Assembly: GCA_008638415.1 (NCBI GenBank)
Contig: VWVT01000016.1
Coordinates: forward strand, 62,001 to 126,000
DNA length: 64,000 nt
From: Nocardiopsis sinuspersici
Lineage (GTDB): Bacteria; Actinomycetota; Actinomycetes; Streptosporangiales; Streptosporangiaceae
Reading direction: 5' to 3'
The first letter of the stretch is position 1; the number at the start of each line of letters is the position of its first letter. The translations under genes were made by a program, and so were the position numbers. Of the stretch, positions 41,980 through 50,787 are shown one piece after another. The notes under the pieces were generated by a model. That model did no database searches. It was not told where the DNA came from and was given only the letters and a program-made list of their open reading frames with translations.

Positions 41980-42780
41980 CCCCGCCTCGTCCAGGGCCTT
42001 CGCGCCCGTCCCGGAGCGGACCAGCTCCACCCAGTCGGCGGCGAGTCCGGCGTCGGAGGTGGTGGAGACGACCCCGACGGGGTACTCGTTGACCGCCGCG
42101 CCGGCCTCGGCGAACTCGACGCCCTCGACCCGCTCCCCCGCGGAGGCGACGTCGGTGGCGTAGACGAGCCCGGCGTCGACCTCGCCGAGTTCGACCTTCG
42201 TCAGGACCGCGCGCACGTTCTCCTCGTAGGTGTCGGGGGTGATCTCCAGCCCGGCCTCCCCCAGGGCCTCGGCGGTGGCCGCGCCGCAGGGGACCTCCTC
42301 GGCGCAGAAGGCGACGGTGGCGCCCTCGCCGGCGAGGTCGGCCAGCTCCCCGATCCCGGCGGGGTTGCCCGGGGGCACGGCGATGCGCAGGGTGTTGGTG
42401 GCGAAGACGACCCCCCGCTCACCGTGCTCGGCGGACCAGTCGGCGTCCAGGCCCTCCCCCTCCACGACGCGGTCCATGGTGGCGGTGTCGGCCGCGGCGA
42501 AGACGTCCGCGGGGGCTCCGGAGTTGATCTGGACGGCCAGGTCGCTGCTGCCGGCGAAGTTGAGGACCACCTCGGTCCGCGGGTGCCGGTCCTCGAACTC
42601 CTCCGCGAGGTCGGTGAAGACGTCGGTGAGGGAGGCGGCGGCGAAGACGTTGAGCTGACGGCCCGTCCCCTCCCCGGCCGAACAGGCGGTGAGGGCCGTG
42701 AGGGCGAGGGCGCCCGCGGCCAGGGCGCGGACCGGGCCGGGCCCTCCGAGCGCGAGACGGCGGGGGGCACGGTCAGGCAT
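41929..42780 (-). CDS. modA: Molybdate-binding lipoprotein, C-terminus altered by insertion
   Basis: This 283-aa periplasmic-type molybdate-binding protein has a lipobox LTAC with Cys33 and conserved segments FAAASLTDVF, FAGSSDLAVQI and PADVFAAAD. It delivers molybdate or tungstate to ModBC. The last 16 residues after DEAG are encoded by the inserted element; the native end was probably FEAP. The change lies after the last domain helix, so binding is likely intact. ATG 42780 overlaps the regulator gene by 8 bp, so they are co-transcribed. Confidence 0.9.
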   Translation of the reverse strand: MPDRAPRRLALGGPGPVRALAAGALALTALTACSAGEGTGRQLNVFAAASLTDVFTDLAEEFEDRHPRTEVVLNFAGSSDLAVQINSGAPADVFAAADTATMDRVVEGEGLDADWSAEHGERGVVFATNTLRIAVPPGNPAGIGELADLAGEGATVAFCAEEVPCGAATAEALGEAGLEITPDTYEENVRAVLTKVELGEVDAGLVYATDVASAGERVEGVEFAEAGAAVNEYPVGVVSTTSDAGLAADWVELVRSGTGAKALDEAGFSAVGVEGHSSAHEQT

Positions 42781-43174
42781 GGTGCCCTCCGGTGGTCTCC
42801 ACGACCACGTTGGTGGACTTGACCACCGCCGTGGCGACGGTTCCCACGTCCAGGCCGAGTTCGTCGGCGGCCTCACGGCTCATCAGGGAGACCACCCGGT
42901 GGGGTCCGGCCTGGATCTCCACCCTGGCCATCACGCGGTCCCGGACGACGTCGGTGACCAGTCCGCGGAAGCGGTTGCGGGCCGAGGACAGGTGGCGTAC
43001 CGGGTCCTCTCCGGCTCCGGCGCGCATGAAGGCGGCGAGTTCGCCGCCGTCGACCCGGCGCCGCCCGGAGGCGTCGCGGGCGGCGGGCAGGCGGCCGGAG
43101 TCGACCCACCGGCGGACGGTGTCGGCGCTGACTCCGAGCAGGTCGGCGGCCTCGCGGATCTGGAAGGTCGGCAT
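42773..43174 (-). CDS. HTH-TOBE molybdate-responsive regulator
   Basis: This 133-aa protein has an N-terminal MerR/excisionase-like HTH (PTFQIREAADLLGVSADTVRRWVDSGRLP) and a C-terminal single TOBE (Mop) domain (ARNRFRGLVTDVVRDRVMARVEIQAG...). It would bind DNA and oxyanion, as a small ModE-like regulator. A TAGGTT -10 box (plus-strand 43181-43186) ends 6 nt before ATG 43174, predicting a leaderless start, and an inverted repeat lies just upstream. It heads the mod operon, so autoregulation is likely. Confidence 0.88.
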   Translation of the reverse strand: MPTFQIREAADLLGVSADTVRRWVDSGRLPAARDASGRRRVDGGELAAFMRAGAGEDPVRHLSSARNRFRGLVTDVVRDRVMARVEIQAGPHRVVSLMSREAADELGLDVGTVATAVVKSTNVVVETTGGHHA

Positions 43175-43193
43175 GGGGCCAACCTACACTCGC

Positions 43194-43229
43194 ATCTGCT
43201 GGCAAAGAAGGGGGTTTTCGCCAGCAGAT
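43194..43229. promoter_or_regulatory. Inverted repeat at the mod operon promoter
   Basis: Perfect 10-bp arms ATCTGCTGGC (43194-43203) and GCCAGCAGAT (43220-43229), 16 bp apart, lie over the -35 region of the mod promoter. Probable binding site of the HTH-TOBE protein. Confidence 0.75.
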
Positions 43230-43358
43230 CAGTGGTTTTCGGCCCACATTCCTGGATTATGCGACCTTGCGGCGGTCACGGTCGCGCCGGACGGGTCCGA
43301 GTTCCACGGGAGGGCGGGCTCCCGCCGACGGCCGCCCTCCGCCGGCCGGGGCCCGGCC

Positions 43359-44966
43359 TCAGCCGCGCACGTCGGCGACCTCGCCGACCGGCCCCTCGAC
43401 CCGGTAGTCGTCCAGGGCGGTGACCACGTACCCGGCGCCGTCCTCCAGCGGGGCGGTGTCGGTCAGGGCGGTACGCCCGGTGAGGCCCACGAGGTTCTCC
43501 ACGGCCACGGCCGCGCAGCGCGCCTCCTCGGAACCGGTCCCGGCGGCGTCGGCGGGCAGCCGGTAGACGGCGTAGAAGCGGGCGCCGTCGACGGCCTCCC
43601 ACCCGACGTCGACGCGCCCGTCCCCGGCCCGGGCGGTGAGGCCCCCGACCGCGCCGACCAGCGGCCCCTGGTCCTCGGGGGCGTCGGAGCGCGGCGGCAG
43701 CGCGGGGTGGCCGTAGTGGGCCCCGGCCAGCGCGGCGTAGGCGTCGGCGGCCTGTTCGCGCAGGCTCCTGATGGAGAAGTAGACGTCGCCGTCCACCCCG
43801 GGCAGCTCACCGGAGTAGTCGAGCTGGGTGCTGAGCGCGTCCTCACCGCGCCAGCCCTCCTCCCCCACCCGGTAGGCGGCCTGGCCGACGTACAGGTCCA
43901 CGCCCGTGCCCTCGACCTCCTGGGACCACCAGTCGGCCAGTGCCTCGTAGTCGGCTGTGTCGAAGCCCCGCCTCCAGTACAGCTGCGGCGCGACGTAGTC
44001 GACCGTGCCCTCCCGGATCCAGGCGCGGGTGTCGGCGTACTGGGCGTCGTAGGACTGCAGGCCCGAGGTGGGCGAGCCGCTGGGATCGGTGGAGTCGTTG
44101 CGCCAGATGCCGAACGGCGAGATCCCGAAGCTCACCCACGGCTTGGTCCGCTCGATCCCCTCGTGGACGTCGGCGACGAGCCGGTCGACGTTGTCGCGGC
44201 GCCAGTCGCCCCGGTCGTCGAACCCCCCGCCGTGCTCCTCCCAGGAGGCGTCGTCGTCGAACTCCTCGCCCTCCTTGGGATAGGGGTAGAAGAAGTCGTC
44301 GAAGTGCACGCCGTCGACGTCGTAGCGCTCCACCACGTCCATGATGACCCCGACCACCCACGCGCGGACCTCGGGGTTGCCGGGGTCGAGGTAGGCCTCG
44401 TCCCCGTAGTCGACCAGCCATGCGGGGTTCCGCCTGGCCGGGTGCTCCTCCACCAGGTTCTCCACGTCGGGGTCCTGGAACCCGACCCGGTAGGGGTTGA
44501 ACCAGGCGTGCAGCTCCAGCCCCCGCTCGTGCGCCCCGGCCACGGCGTACTCCAGCGGGTCGTAGCCGGGGTCGCCGCCCTGCTCACCGGTGAGGTAGCG
44601 CGCCCACGGCTCCAGCTCCGAGGCGTACACCGCGTCGGCCGTGGGGCGCACGTGCAGGAAGACGGCGTTGAGGCCCATGCCGGCGGCGGCGTCGAGGTAG
44701 GAGTCGAGTTCGGCCTTCTGCTCCTCGGCGGGCAGGCCCGGCTCGGAGGGCCAGTCGATGTTGCGGACCGTGGTCAGCCACGCCCCGCGCATCCGGCGCT
44801 TGTCCCCGTCGTCCCCGCACCGGGCGACCGTACCGGCCTGGTCGGGGGGCTCCGCTCCGGCGCCCCAGAGGGTGCATCCCGAGAGCAGGACGGCGGTCGC
44901 GGCGGCCGTCGCCGCCCACCGGAGCGCGGCGCGCGTCGGATGCGTGGCACGTGCCACTGGGTCCAT
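43359..44966 (-). CDS. Family 10-type glycosyl hydrolase-like lipoprotein (GHL10)
   Basis: This 535-aa lipoprotein has lipobox LLSGC with Cys31, followed by a GHL10 (DUF187/YngK-like) TIM-barrel domain: RGAWLTTVRNIDWP, FLHVRPTADAVYAS, HAWFNPYRV and DGVHFDDFFYP. A C-terminal beta-rich domain of about 110 residues, FnIII-like, follows. It is exported and membrane-anchored, probably acting on cell-wall or extracellular polysaccharide. ATG 44966 has a GGAGGAGA ribosome site. Confidence 0.9.
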   Translation of the reverse strand: MDPVARATHPTRAALRWAATAAATAVLLSGCTLWGAGAEPPDQAGTVARCGDDGDKRRMRGAWLTTVRNIDWPSEPGLPAEEQKAELDSYLDAAAGMGLNAVFLHVRPTADAVYASELEPWARYLTGEQGGDPGYDPLEYAVAGAHERGLELHAWFNPYRVGFQDPDVENLVEEHPARRNPAWLVDYGDEAYLDPGNPEVRAWVVGVIMDVVERYDVDGVHFDDFFYPYPKEGEEFDDDASWEEHGGGFDDRGDWRRDNVDRLVADVHEGIERTKPWVSFGISPFGIWRNDSTDPSGSPTSGLQSYDAQYADTRAWIREGTVDYVAPQLYWRRGFDTADYEALADWWSQEVEGTGVDLYVGQAAYRVGEEGWRGEDALSTQLDYSGELPGVDGDVYFSIRSLREQAADAYAALAGAHYGHPALPPRSDAPEDQGPLVGAVGGLTARAGDGRVDVGWEAVDGARFYAVYRLPADAAGTGSEEARCAAVAVENLVGLTGRTALTDTAPLEDGAGYVVTALDDYRVEGPVGEVADVRG

Positions 44967-45287
44967 GGGGCGGGTCTCCTCCGGGGGTCGTCGCGCACCG
45001 CCGTCACCGTGGCGTCGCGCCGCGCACCAGAGTAAGCCAGAACGTCGTTCTCCGAACACGGCTCAGCCGACCCGTGGACGGTCCCGCGCGTTCCGGATTC
45101 GGGGAGCGCCCCCGCTGGTCGGCGGTACGCCGGTCCGAGGGGCCACGAGATCCCACCCCTCCCCGAAAAACGGCAGATGATCTGTTTCATGCACAACCCC
45201 GACACCGGGGCACAGTGCGCGGCGCACCACCGCCGCCTCGGCCGAAACGGACACACCGCCACAGACGAGGTCCTAGACTCGAGGATC
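44967..45287. other. Divergent gap between GHL10 lipoprotein and isochorismate synthase
   Basis: These 321 bp carry a minus-strand -10 TACTCT (plus coordinates 45029-45034) with palindrome GAACGTCGTTC (45040-45050) between it and a GTTCGG -35, and the TAGACT -10 at 45274-45279 of the other gene. Nothing else recognised. Confidence 0.5.
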
Positions 45288-46568
45288 GTGAACGCCGCCC
45301 TGAGCCCGCCCCAACTGTTCGTCCGCACCGTCGCCCTGCCCGGGGACGTCTCCGGCCTGGTGCGCCACCTCCCCACCGACTCCCCCCTGGCCTGGCTGGC
45401 CGGCGACGAGGGGATCGTGGGCTGGGGACGGGCCGCACGGCTGGAGCTGGACGGCGACCCCGGCACGGCCGAGCCCACCGACACCACCCGCTTCACCGAG
45501 GCGGCCCGCTGGGTGGACGGCCTCACGGAGCGCTCCGAGGTCCGGGACGAGGTGGGCCGGCCCGGCACCGGCCTGGTCGCCTTCGGCACGTTCGCCTTCT
45601 CCCCCGCCTCCGGGGGCTCGTCCCTGGTGGTGCCCCGCGTGCTCCTCGGGCGGCGCGACGGCCGCACCTGGCTGACCACCGTCACCGACCGGCCCGGGGA
45701 CCGCACGACCGAGCCGCCGCGCCCCACCTCCGCGCCGCGGCCGGTCGGCCCGGTCTCCTGGAGCCGGGGATCGCTGACCGACGAGCGCTGGATGGACGCC
45801 GTGGCCGACACCGTCGGGCGCATCCGCGCGGGTGAGCTCGACAAGGCCGTGCTGGCGCGCGACGCCTTCGCCGACGCCGGCTCCCCCATCGACGTGCGCA
45901 CCCTGCTGGAGCGGCTGCGCCTGCGCTTCCCCAGCTGCTTCACCTTCTCCGTGGACGGCATGGTCGGCGCCACCCCCGAGCTGCTGATGCGCCGTGAGGG
46001 CGACCGGCTCACCTCCCTGGTCCTGGCCGGGACCCGCCCTCGGGGCGGGGACGCCGACAGCGACCGGGCCCTGGCCGAGGAGCTGCTGGCCTCGGCCAAG
46101 GACGTGGACGAGCACCGCATGGCCGTGGACTCCCTGCGCACCTCGCTGGGACCGCTCACCGAGGAGCTGGACGTGCCCGAGCGGCCGCGCCTGCTCGCCC
46201 TCGCCAACGTGCAGCACCTGGCCACTCCCGCGCGCGCACGCCTGTCCCCGGGGGTGTCGGCGCTGGACGCGGTCGCCGCCCTGCACCCCACCGCGGCCGT
46301 GGGCGGCACCCCCACGGCCGCGGCCATGCGGCTGATCGCCGAGGTCGAGGGCATGGACCGGGGCGGCTACGCCGGCCCGGTGGGCTGGCTGGACGGGGCG
46401 GGCAACGCCGAGTGGGGCATCGCCCTGCGCTGCGCCCGCGTGGACGGCGCGCGTGCCCGGCTCTTCGCCGGGGGCGGCATCGTCTCCCGGTCGGAGCCGC
46501 GCTCGGAGCTGGCCGAGACCGAGTCCAAGTTCCGGGTGATGCGCGAGGCCCTCACCGACCCCGCCTGA
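45288..46568 (+). CDS. menF: Isochorismate synthase (MenF/EntC family)
   Basis: This 426-aa enzyme converts chorismate to isochorismate for menaquinone or a catechol siderophore. Conserved chorismate-binding features are present: the lysine base in ELDKAVLARD, ATPELLMRREGDRL, LAGTRPRGGD, the DEHRMAVDSL region, and HPTAAVGGTP and RSEPRSELAETESKF near the end. GTG 45288 follows a TAGACT -10 box by 8 nt, implying a leaderless mRNA. No entA/entB-like genes are adjacent, so menaquinone synthesis is the simpler reading; menF is a role-based symbol. Confidence 0.92.
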   Translation: MNAALSPPQLFVRTVALPGDVSGLVRHLPTDSPLAWLAGDEGIVGWGRAARLELDGDPGTAEPTDTTRFTEAARWVDGLTERSEVRDEVGRPGTGLVAFGTFAFSPASGGSSLVVPRVLLGRRDGRTWLTTVTDRPGDRTTEPPRPTSAPRPVGPVSWSRGSLTDERWMDAVADTVGRIRAGELDKAVLARDAFADAGSPIDVRTLLERLRLRFPSCFTFSVDGMVGATPELLMRREGDRLTSLVLAGTRPRGGDADSDRALAEELLASAKDVDEHRMAVDSLRTSLGPLTEELDVPERPRLLALANVQHLATPARARLSPGVSALDAVAALHPTAAVGGTPTAAAMRLIAEVEGMDRGGYAGPVGWLDGAGNAEWGIALRCARVDGARARLFAGGGIVSRSEPRSELAETESKFRVMREALTDPA

Positions 46569-46595
46569 GCGGGCGTTCACGGGCACGGAACACGG

Positions 46596-46615
46596 CACCG
46601 CCGCCGGGGGCGGTG
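46596..46615 (+). terminator. Hairpin after isochorismate synthase
   Basis: Arms CACCGCC (46596-46602) and GGCGGTG (46609-46615), a 6-nt loop, 28 bases after the stop. Confidence 0.5.
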
Positions 46616-46719
46616 TTCGCCCCGCAGGCCGTGGCACGCGCCGTGCCGTCGACCGCCGAGGCCGGCGGCCCCGGAAAAAGGCTCGACGGCCTCACCGTGT
46701 CCTGGCACAGTGACGTGCT

Positions 46720-47673
46720 ATGGCGAACTCCGAGCTGGTGACCGCCGCGGACGTGCGGCTCATGCAGGGTCTGGCGCAGCGTGTCACCGCCACCCGTCCG
46801 GACCTGGTGAACGGCGACGCGACGTTCGGCGAGCTGGCCTGGAGCTGGGGCAGGGGGCACGCCCGCAACGGCGCGAGCTGGCGGCGCCGGCTGTGGTTCT
46901 CCGGCGGGGACCTGGTGGCGTGGGGCTGGGCCCGTCTTCCGCGCCGGGTGAGGTTGAGCGACGGGTCGGTGAAGGACGTCACCGGCGCCTGCCTGGTGTA
47001 CCAGGTCCATCCCGACCACGCCGGGCTGGTCGACGAGGTGATCGACTGGTACGACGGTACGGCGGCGGACGTCGAGCGTACGGTGCTGGCGAGCGCCGCC
47101 GACGGGTTCGCCCTGGAGCGGTGGGCGGCGCACGGCTATGGGACCGACCCGGCCTCGCTCGGCGACACCGGGGACTGGACCCAGCTCAACGTGCGGGACC
47201 TCGACGACGTCGAACGGCCGGCGCTGCCGGCCGGGTACCGGTTCCGCACCGCCGACGAGGCCGGGCCGGAGGCCGCGGTCCAGGCCCATCTGGACGCGTG
47301 GGCCCCCTCCACGTACACGGCCGAGGACTACCAGGGCGTCCGGCGGACGACGGGATACCGCGGCGACCTGCACCTCCTGGTGGAGGCGCCGGACGGGACG
47401 ATGGCGTCCTCGGCGATCATGTGGCTCGACGGGGTGAACGGGACCGTCGAGTTCGAGCCGGTCGGGACGCACCCGGGCTACCGGCGTCTGGGGCTGGGAA
47501 GGGCGGTGCTCCTGCACGGGATGCGCCTGGCGCGCGCGGCCGGGGCCAGGCAGGCGACGGTCGCCTGCCTGGGCGCGCCGGGGCATCCCCAGGCGCGCGG
47601 ACTGTACTACGGCGTCGGGTTCCGGGCGTTCACGCGGGACGCGCCGCTCATCATGGCCGGGACCGCGGGCTGA
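46720..47673 (+). CDS. Tandem-GNAT acetyltransferase
   Basis: The product has 317 aa. The second half carries the canonical acetyl-CoA loop HPGYRRLGLGRAVLLHG (R-R-L-G-L-G); the first half resembles a degenerate GNAT fold that lacks the loop. Two-domain GNATs often act on aminoglycosides, mycothiol precursors or peptides. ATG 46720 lacks a clear ribosome site. The gene is followed by a 10-bp hairpin. Confidence 0.85.
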   Translation: MANSELVTAADVRLMQGLAQRVTATRPDLVNGDATFGELAWSWGRGHARNGASWRRRLWFSGGDLVAWGWARLPRRVRLSDGSVKDVTGACLVYQVHPDHAGLVDEVIDWYDGTAADVERTVLASAADGFALERWAAHGYGTDPASLGDTGDWTQLNVRDLDDVERPALPAGYRFRTADEAGPEAAVQAHLDAWAPSTYTAEDYQGVRRTTGYRGDLHLLVEAPDGTMASSAIMWLDGVNGTVEFEPVGTHPGYRRLGLGRAVLLHGMRLARAAGARQATVACLGAPGHPQARGLYYGVGFRAFTRDAPLIMAGTAG

Positions 47674-47680
47674 GGACCGA

Positions 47681-47729
47681 CGGCACGGGGCGGCTCGGCC
47701 CGGGGGCCCGGTCCCGCCACCCCGTGCCG
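47681..47729 (+). terminator. Hairpin after the tandem-GNAT gene
   Basis: Perfect 10-bp arms CGGCACGGGG (47681-47690) and CCCCGTGCCG (47720-47729), beginning 8 bases after the stop. Confidence 0.6.
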
Positions 47730-47777
47730 AGCCGGGTGTTCACGAACACGAAACACGGCACCGCTAGCTTGGCGCGT

Positions 47778-48242
47778 ATGCGCATCGACATGGTTCCCTG
47801 GAACGATCCCGACGCCAGCGCCCTGCGGGCCGGGCAGCGGGCGGAGATCGCCCAACGCTACGGCACCCCCGACTCCGAGCCGGGTGTGGCGCCCTCGGCC
47901 GACGACATCGCGGTGTTCGTGGTGGCCCGGGACGAGCGGGGCACGGCCGTGGGCTGCGGCGGCCTGCGCGACCTCGGCGACGGGACGGGTGAGGTCAAGC
48001 GGATGTACGTGCCGCCCGAGCGGCGGGGCTCGGGTGCGGCCCCGCTGGTCCTGGCGGCGCTGGAGGAGTGGGCCCGCGAGCGCGGCTGGACGTGCCTGCG
48101 CCTGGAGACGGGCGACCGCCAGCCCGACGCCGTGCGCTTCTACACCCGCGCGGGCTACACGCCCGTCCCGAAGTTCGGCGCCTACGCCGACTCGCCCTCC
48201 TCGCTCTGCTTCGGAAAGGTGCTGCCGGCTCCTCGGCCCTGA
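47778..48242 (+). CDS. GNAT-family acetyltransferase
   Basis: This 154-aa single-domain acetyltransferase has the strand-loop EVKRMYVPPERRGSGAAPLV (RRGSGA loop) and the terminal GDRQPDAVRFYTRAGYTPVPKFGAYA region. TAGCTT at 47765-47770 lies 7 nt before ATG 47778, giving a leaderless start. Substrate unknown. Confidence 0.88.
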   Translation: MRIDMVPWNDPDASALRAGQRAEIAQRYGTPDSEPGVAPSADDIAVFVVARDERGTAVGCGGLRDLGDGTGEVKRMYVPPERRGSGAAPLVLAALEEWARERGWTCLRLETGDRQPDAVRFYTRAGYTPVPKFGAYADSPSSLCFGKVLPAPRP

Positions 48243-48318
48243 AGGCCGGGCTCGCGACCAGGGTCCGCCACCGGCGGTGTCGTCCCTGCCGCGTCCTGGC
48301 CCTGAGACCCGGAAGAAC

Positions 48319-48363
48319 ACCACCGGCCCCGGCGGACGCGCGGCGGGGGCCGGGGCCGGTGGT
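48319..48363. terminator. Bidirectional hairpin terminator
   Basis: Perfect 15-bp arms (48319-48333 and 48349-48363) with a 15-nt loop lie between convergent GNAT and phoX genes. Confidence 0.7.
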
Positions 48364-48380
48364 CCTACCGGGCCGGTCCG

Positions 48381-50405
48381 CTACCTGCCCACCTCGCGTC
48401 CCCCCTTGTGCCAGATGCACACCACGGACGGGCGGGGCATGTCGCCGTCGGGCCAGGTGCTGGTGGGCTCCTCGAACGAGCCGTCGTCACCCGGGTGCTG
48501 GGGTGCCAGGAACACCGTCCTGCCGTCCTCGGTGATGAAGGGCCCGCACGCCTCCGCGCCGACGGGAACGGTCGCGAAGGTCTTCAGCTCACCCCGGAAG
48601 CGGCCCTCGACCGGCATGACGTGCAGGCCGTCGTTGATCCCCAGCGAGCCGGGCTGGCCGTCGGTGGAGATCCACAGGTTGCCGTCCTTGTCGAAGGACA
48701 GGTTGTCCGGGCAGGAGATCGGCATGACCTTGGACTTGTCGAAGCCCGCGTAGTAGGTGTCCGCGTCCTCGGGGTTCCCGCACACCAGCGGCACGCTCCA
48801 GGAGAACGCGGTGGCCGCGGCGTCGCTGCCCTCCTCGACGATCTCCAGGATGTGGCCGTACCGGTTGGGGCCGCGCGGGTTGGGCTCGTCGGTCTGGCCG
48901 GGCTCACGCGCGGAGTTGTTGGTCAGCGCGCAGTAGACCTTGCCGGTGACCGGGCTGCACTCGAAGTCCTCGGGCCGGTCCATCTTGGTGGCGCCCACGG
49001 TGTCGGCGGCCAGGCGGGTGTGGACGAGGACCTCGGCGACGCCGAAGCCGTCGACGAAGCTCTCGGTGTCGGTGCACAGCGCGATCCACTCGCCGGAGCC
49101 GTCGAACTCGCCGTCGGCGGGCAGGGCTCCGGAGCCGTCGATCTCCCCGGCGGGGCTGTCGCCGCTCAGGCGCGCCACGTACAGGGTGCCCGAGTCCAGC
49201 AGGGTGAGGTTGTGGCGCCGGGAGCCCTCGACGTACTTCTTGGCGCTGACGAACTTGTACATGTAGTCGAAGCGCTCGTCGTCGCCCATGTAGACCACGA
49301 CCCGGCCGTCCTCGGCCAGGCGGCTGTTGGCGCCCTCGTGCTTGAAGCGGCCGAGCATGGTGTGCTTGCGCGGCTCGGATCCGGGGTCGAGCGGGTCGAT
49401 CTCCACGATGTAGCCGAAGCGGTTGGCCTCGTTGGGGTTCTCGGCCAGGTCGAAGCGCTTCTCGAAGCGCTCCCAGCGGCGCCCGGAGGACCCGGTGCCG
49501 AGGCCGTAGCGGCGGGCCTCAGCGGACCCGGAGCCGTTGGCGAAGTACTGGTTGAAGTTCTCCTCGGCGGTGAGGAAGGTCCCCCAGGGGGTCATCCCGC
49601 CCGCGCAGTTGTTGAGCATCCCCCGGACCAGGGTCCCGCCGGGGTCCTCGTCGGTCCTGAGCAGCTCGTGCCCGGCGGCGGGGCCGGTCAGGCGGATGGG
49701 GGTGTCGGCGGTGATCCGGCGGTTGAAGGCGCGCTCCCCCTTCGAGACCACCCACTTGCCGGTGCGGCCGTCGCGCTCCAGCTCGACGATGGAGCCGCCG
49801 TGGGCGGCCATCGCGGTGCGGACCTGCTCCTCGGTGGCCGAGTCCCCGTCGGTGTACCCCGGGAACATCAGGTCCTCGTTGGTGTACTCGTGGTTGACCC
49901 ACAGCAGGGCGTGGTCGTCGTCGAGCTGGTGGAAGCCGACGTAGTCGCAGTTGTAGCCGAACTGCCGAGCCTGGGCCTCGGGGCTCTGGTGGTGCACGTC
50001 GAACTCGGGGGCGCCGGGCAGCACCGGGTCGCCCCAGCGGATGACCACGTGCTGGTCGTAGCCGTTGGGGATGGTGACCTTGTCGTCGGTGTTGGGCTGC
50101 ACGCTCTTGAAGGTGGGCCGCGGCGAGGGGTGGGGCCGGCTCGGGCCTCTGGGGTCGGCCATGGCGGGGTTGAGCGCGGAGAGCCCGAGCGCCCCGGCGC
50201 CGGCGGTGACCGCTCCGGCGCGCAGCGCGGTGCGGCGGGAGAGCGCCGTGGCGAAGACGTCGCCGAAGTAGGGGTTGTCACTGGTGTTGGGGGCGGGGTG
50301 GAAGCAGGCGTCGCCACAGCGCAGTCGGCATGTTGCGCGGGAACGGCCGCCCCCGACCTGACCGATCAACGGCAGCGGGCGGCGGCGGGGCGCGGATTCG
50401 GGCAC
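48381..50405 (-). CDS. phoX: PhoX-type alkaline phosphatase
   Basis: This 674-aa protein belongs to the PhoX (DUF839) family of Ca/Fe-dependent phosphatases that release phosphate outside the cell. A long N-region contains CRLRCGDACFHPAPNTSDNP, then a Tat signal SRRTALRAG at 56-64. The PhoX propeller follows: LWVNHEYTNEDLMFPGYTDG, NNCAGGMTPWGTFLTAEENF, EGANSRLAEDGRVVVYMGDDE and RPEDFECSPVTGKVYCALTNN. GTG 50405 has AAGGAGAAG upstream. A PHO box lies about 130 bp upstream of the start, so phosphate starvation should induce it through PhoP. Confidence 0.93.
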   Translation of the reverse strand: MPESAPRRRPLPLIGQVGGGRSRATCRLRCGDACFHPAPNTSDNPYFGDVFATALSRRTALRAGAVTAGAGALGLSALNPAMADPRGPSRPHPSPRPTFKSVQPNTDDKVTIPNGYDQHVVIRWGDPVLPGAPEFDVHHQSPEAQARQFGYNCDYVGFHQLDDDHALLWVNHEYTNEDLMFPGYTDGDSATEEQVRTAMAAHGGSIVELERDGRTGKWVVSKGERAFNRRITADTPIRLTGPAAGHELLRTDEDPGGTLVRGMLNNCAGGMTPWGTFLTAEENFNQYFANGSGSAEARRYGLGTGSSGRRWERFEKRFDLAENPNEANRFGYIVEIDPLDPGSEPRKHTMLGRFKHEGANSRLAEDGRVVVYMGDDERFDYMYKFVSAKKYVEGSRRHNLTLLDSGTLYVARLSGDSPAGEIDGSGALPADGEFDGSGEWIALCTDTESFVDGFGVAEVLVHTRLAADTVGATKMDRPEDFECSPVTGKVYCALTNNSAREPGQTDEPNPRGPNRYGHILEIVEEGSDAAATAFSWSVPLVCGNPEDADTYYAGFDKSKVMPISCPDNLSFDKDGNLWISTDGQPGSLGINDGLHVMPVEGRFRGELKTFATVPVGAEACGPFITEDGRTVFLAPQHPGDDGSFEEPTSTWPDGDMPRPSVVCIWHKGGREVGR

Positions 50406-50787
50406 ACCTTCTCCTTGGGGATCGTGCTGCTGCGCGCGCTCCGGCCGGTGCGGGTCGAACCGTGACGCGCGGCTTCTCCAGGTCCGGCGGGGTTCCCCGT
50501 CGGTCGTTCTCGACCTTGGCCGAGCCTCCACACGCACAGGTGAAACCGAGGTGAACGCCCTGACAACTCCGACGCATTCCCTGGTGTGTCACTCTCCAGG
50601 GTTACGTGAACACGAACTGTCGATTCTTGTTGCGATCATGACCTGTGCGGACCTGTCCGGTCCACATGCCACGCCCGGAAAAATCCCCGAATGTGCCCCA
50701 TGCCCCGTGTTTCGGCTTCCTTCCCCGAAACCCCGCCGGTCCCCGCCCGTTCCCGGGGAAGCCCGGCCCGCGCCTTCGGGGTCGGGG
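50406..50787. other. Gap upstream of phoX and downstream of the siderophore ABC genes
   Basis: These 382 bp contain the PHO box, and a moderately AT-rich segment around 50600-50690 with no recognised site. No gene is supported. Confidence 0.45.
50535..50556 (-). promoter_or_regulatory. PHO box (PhoP direct repeats)
   Basis: On the minus strand two adjacent 11-nt repeat units read GTTCACCTCGG and TTTCACCTGTG, fitting the actinobacterial PHO-box unit GTTCACC with conserved spacing. They lie upstream of phoX. Confidence 0.8.
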
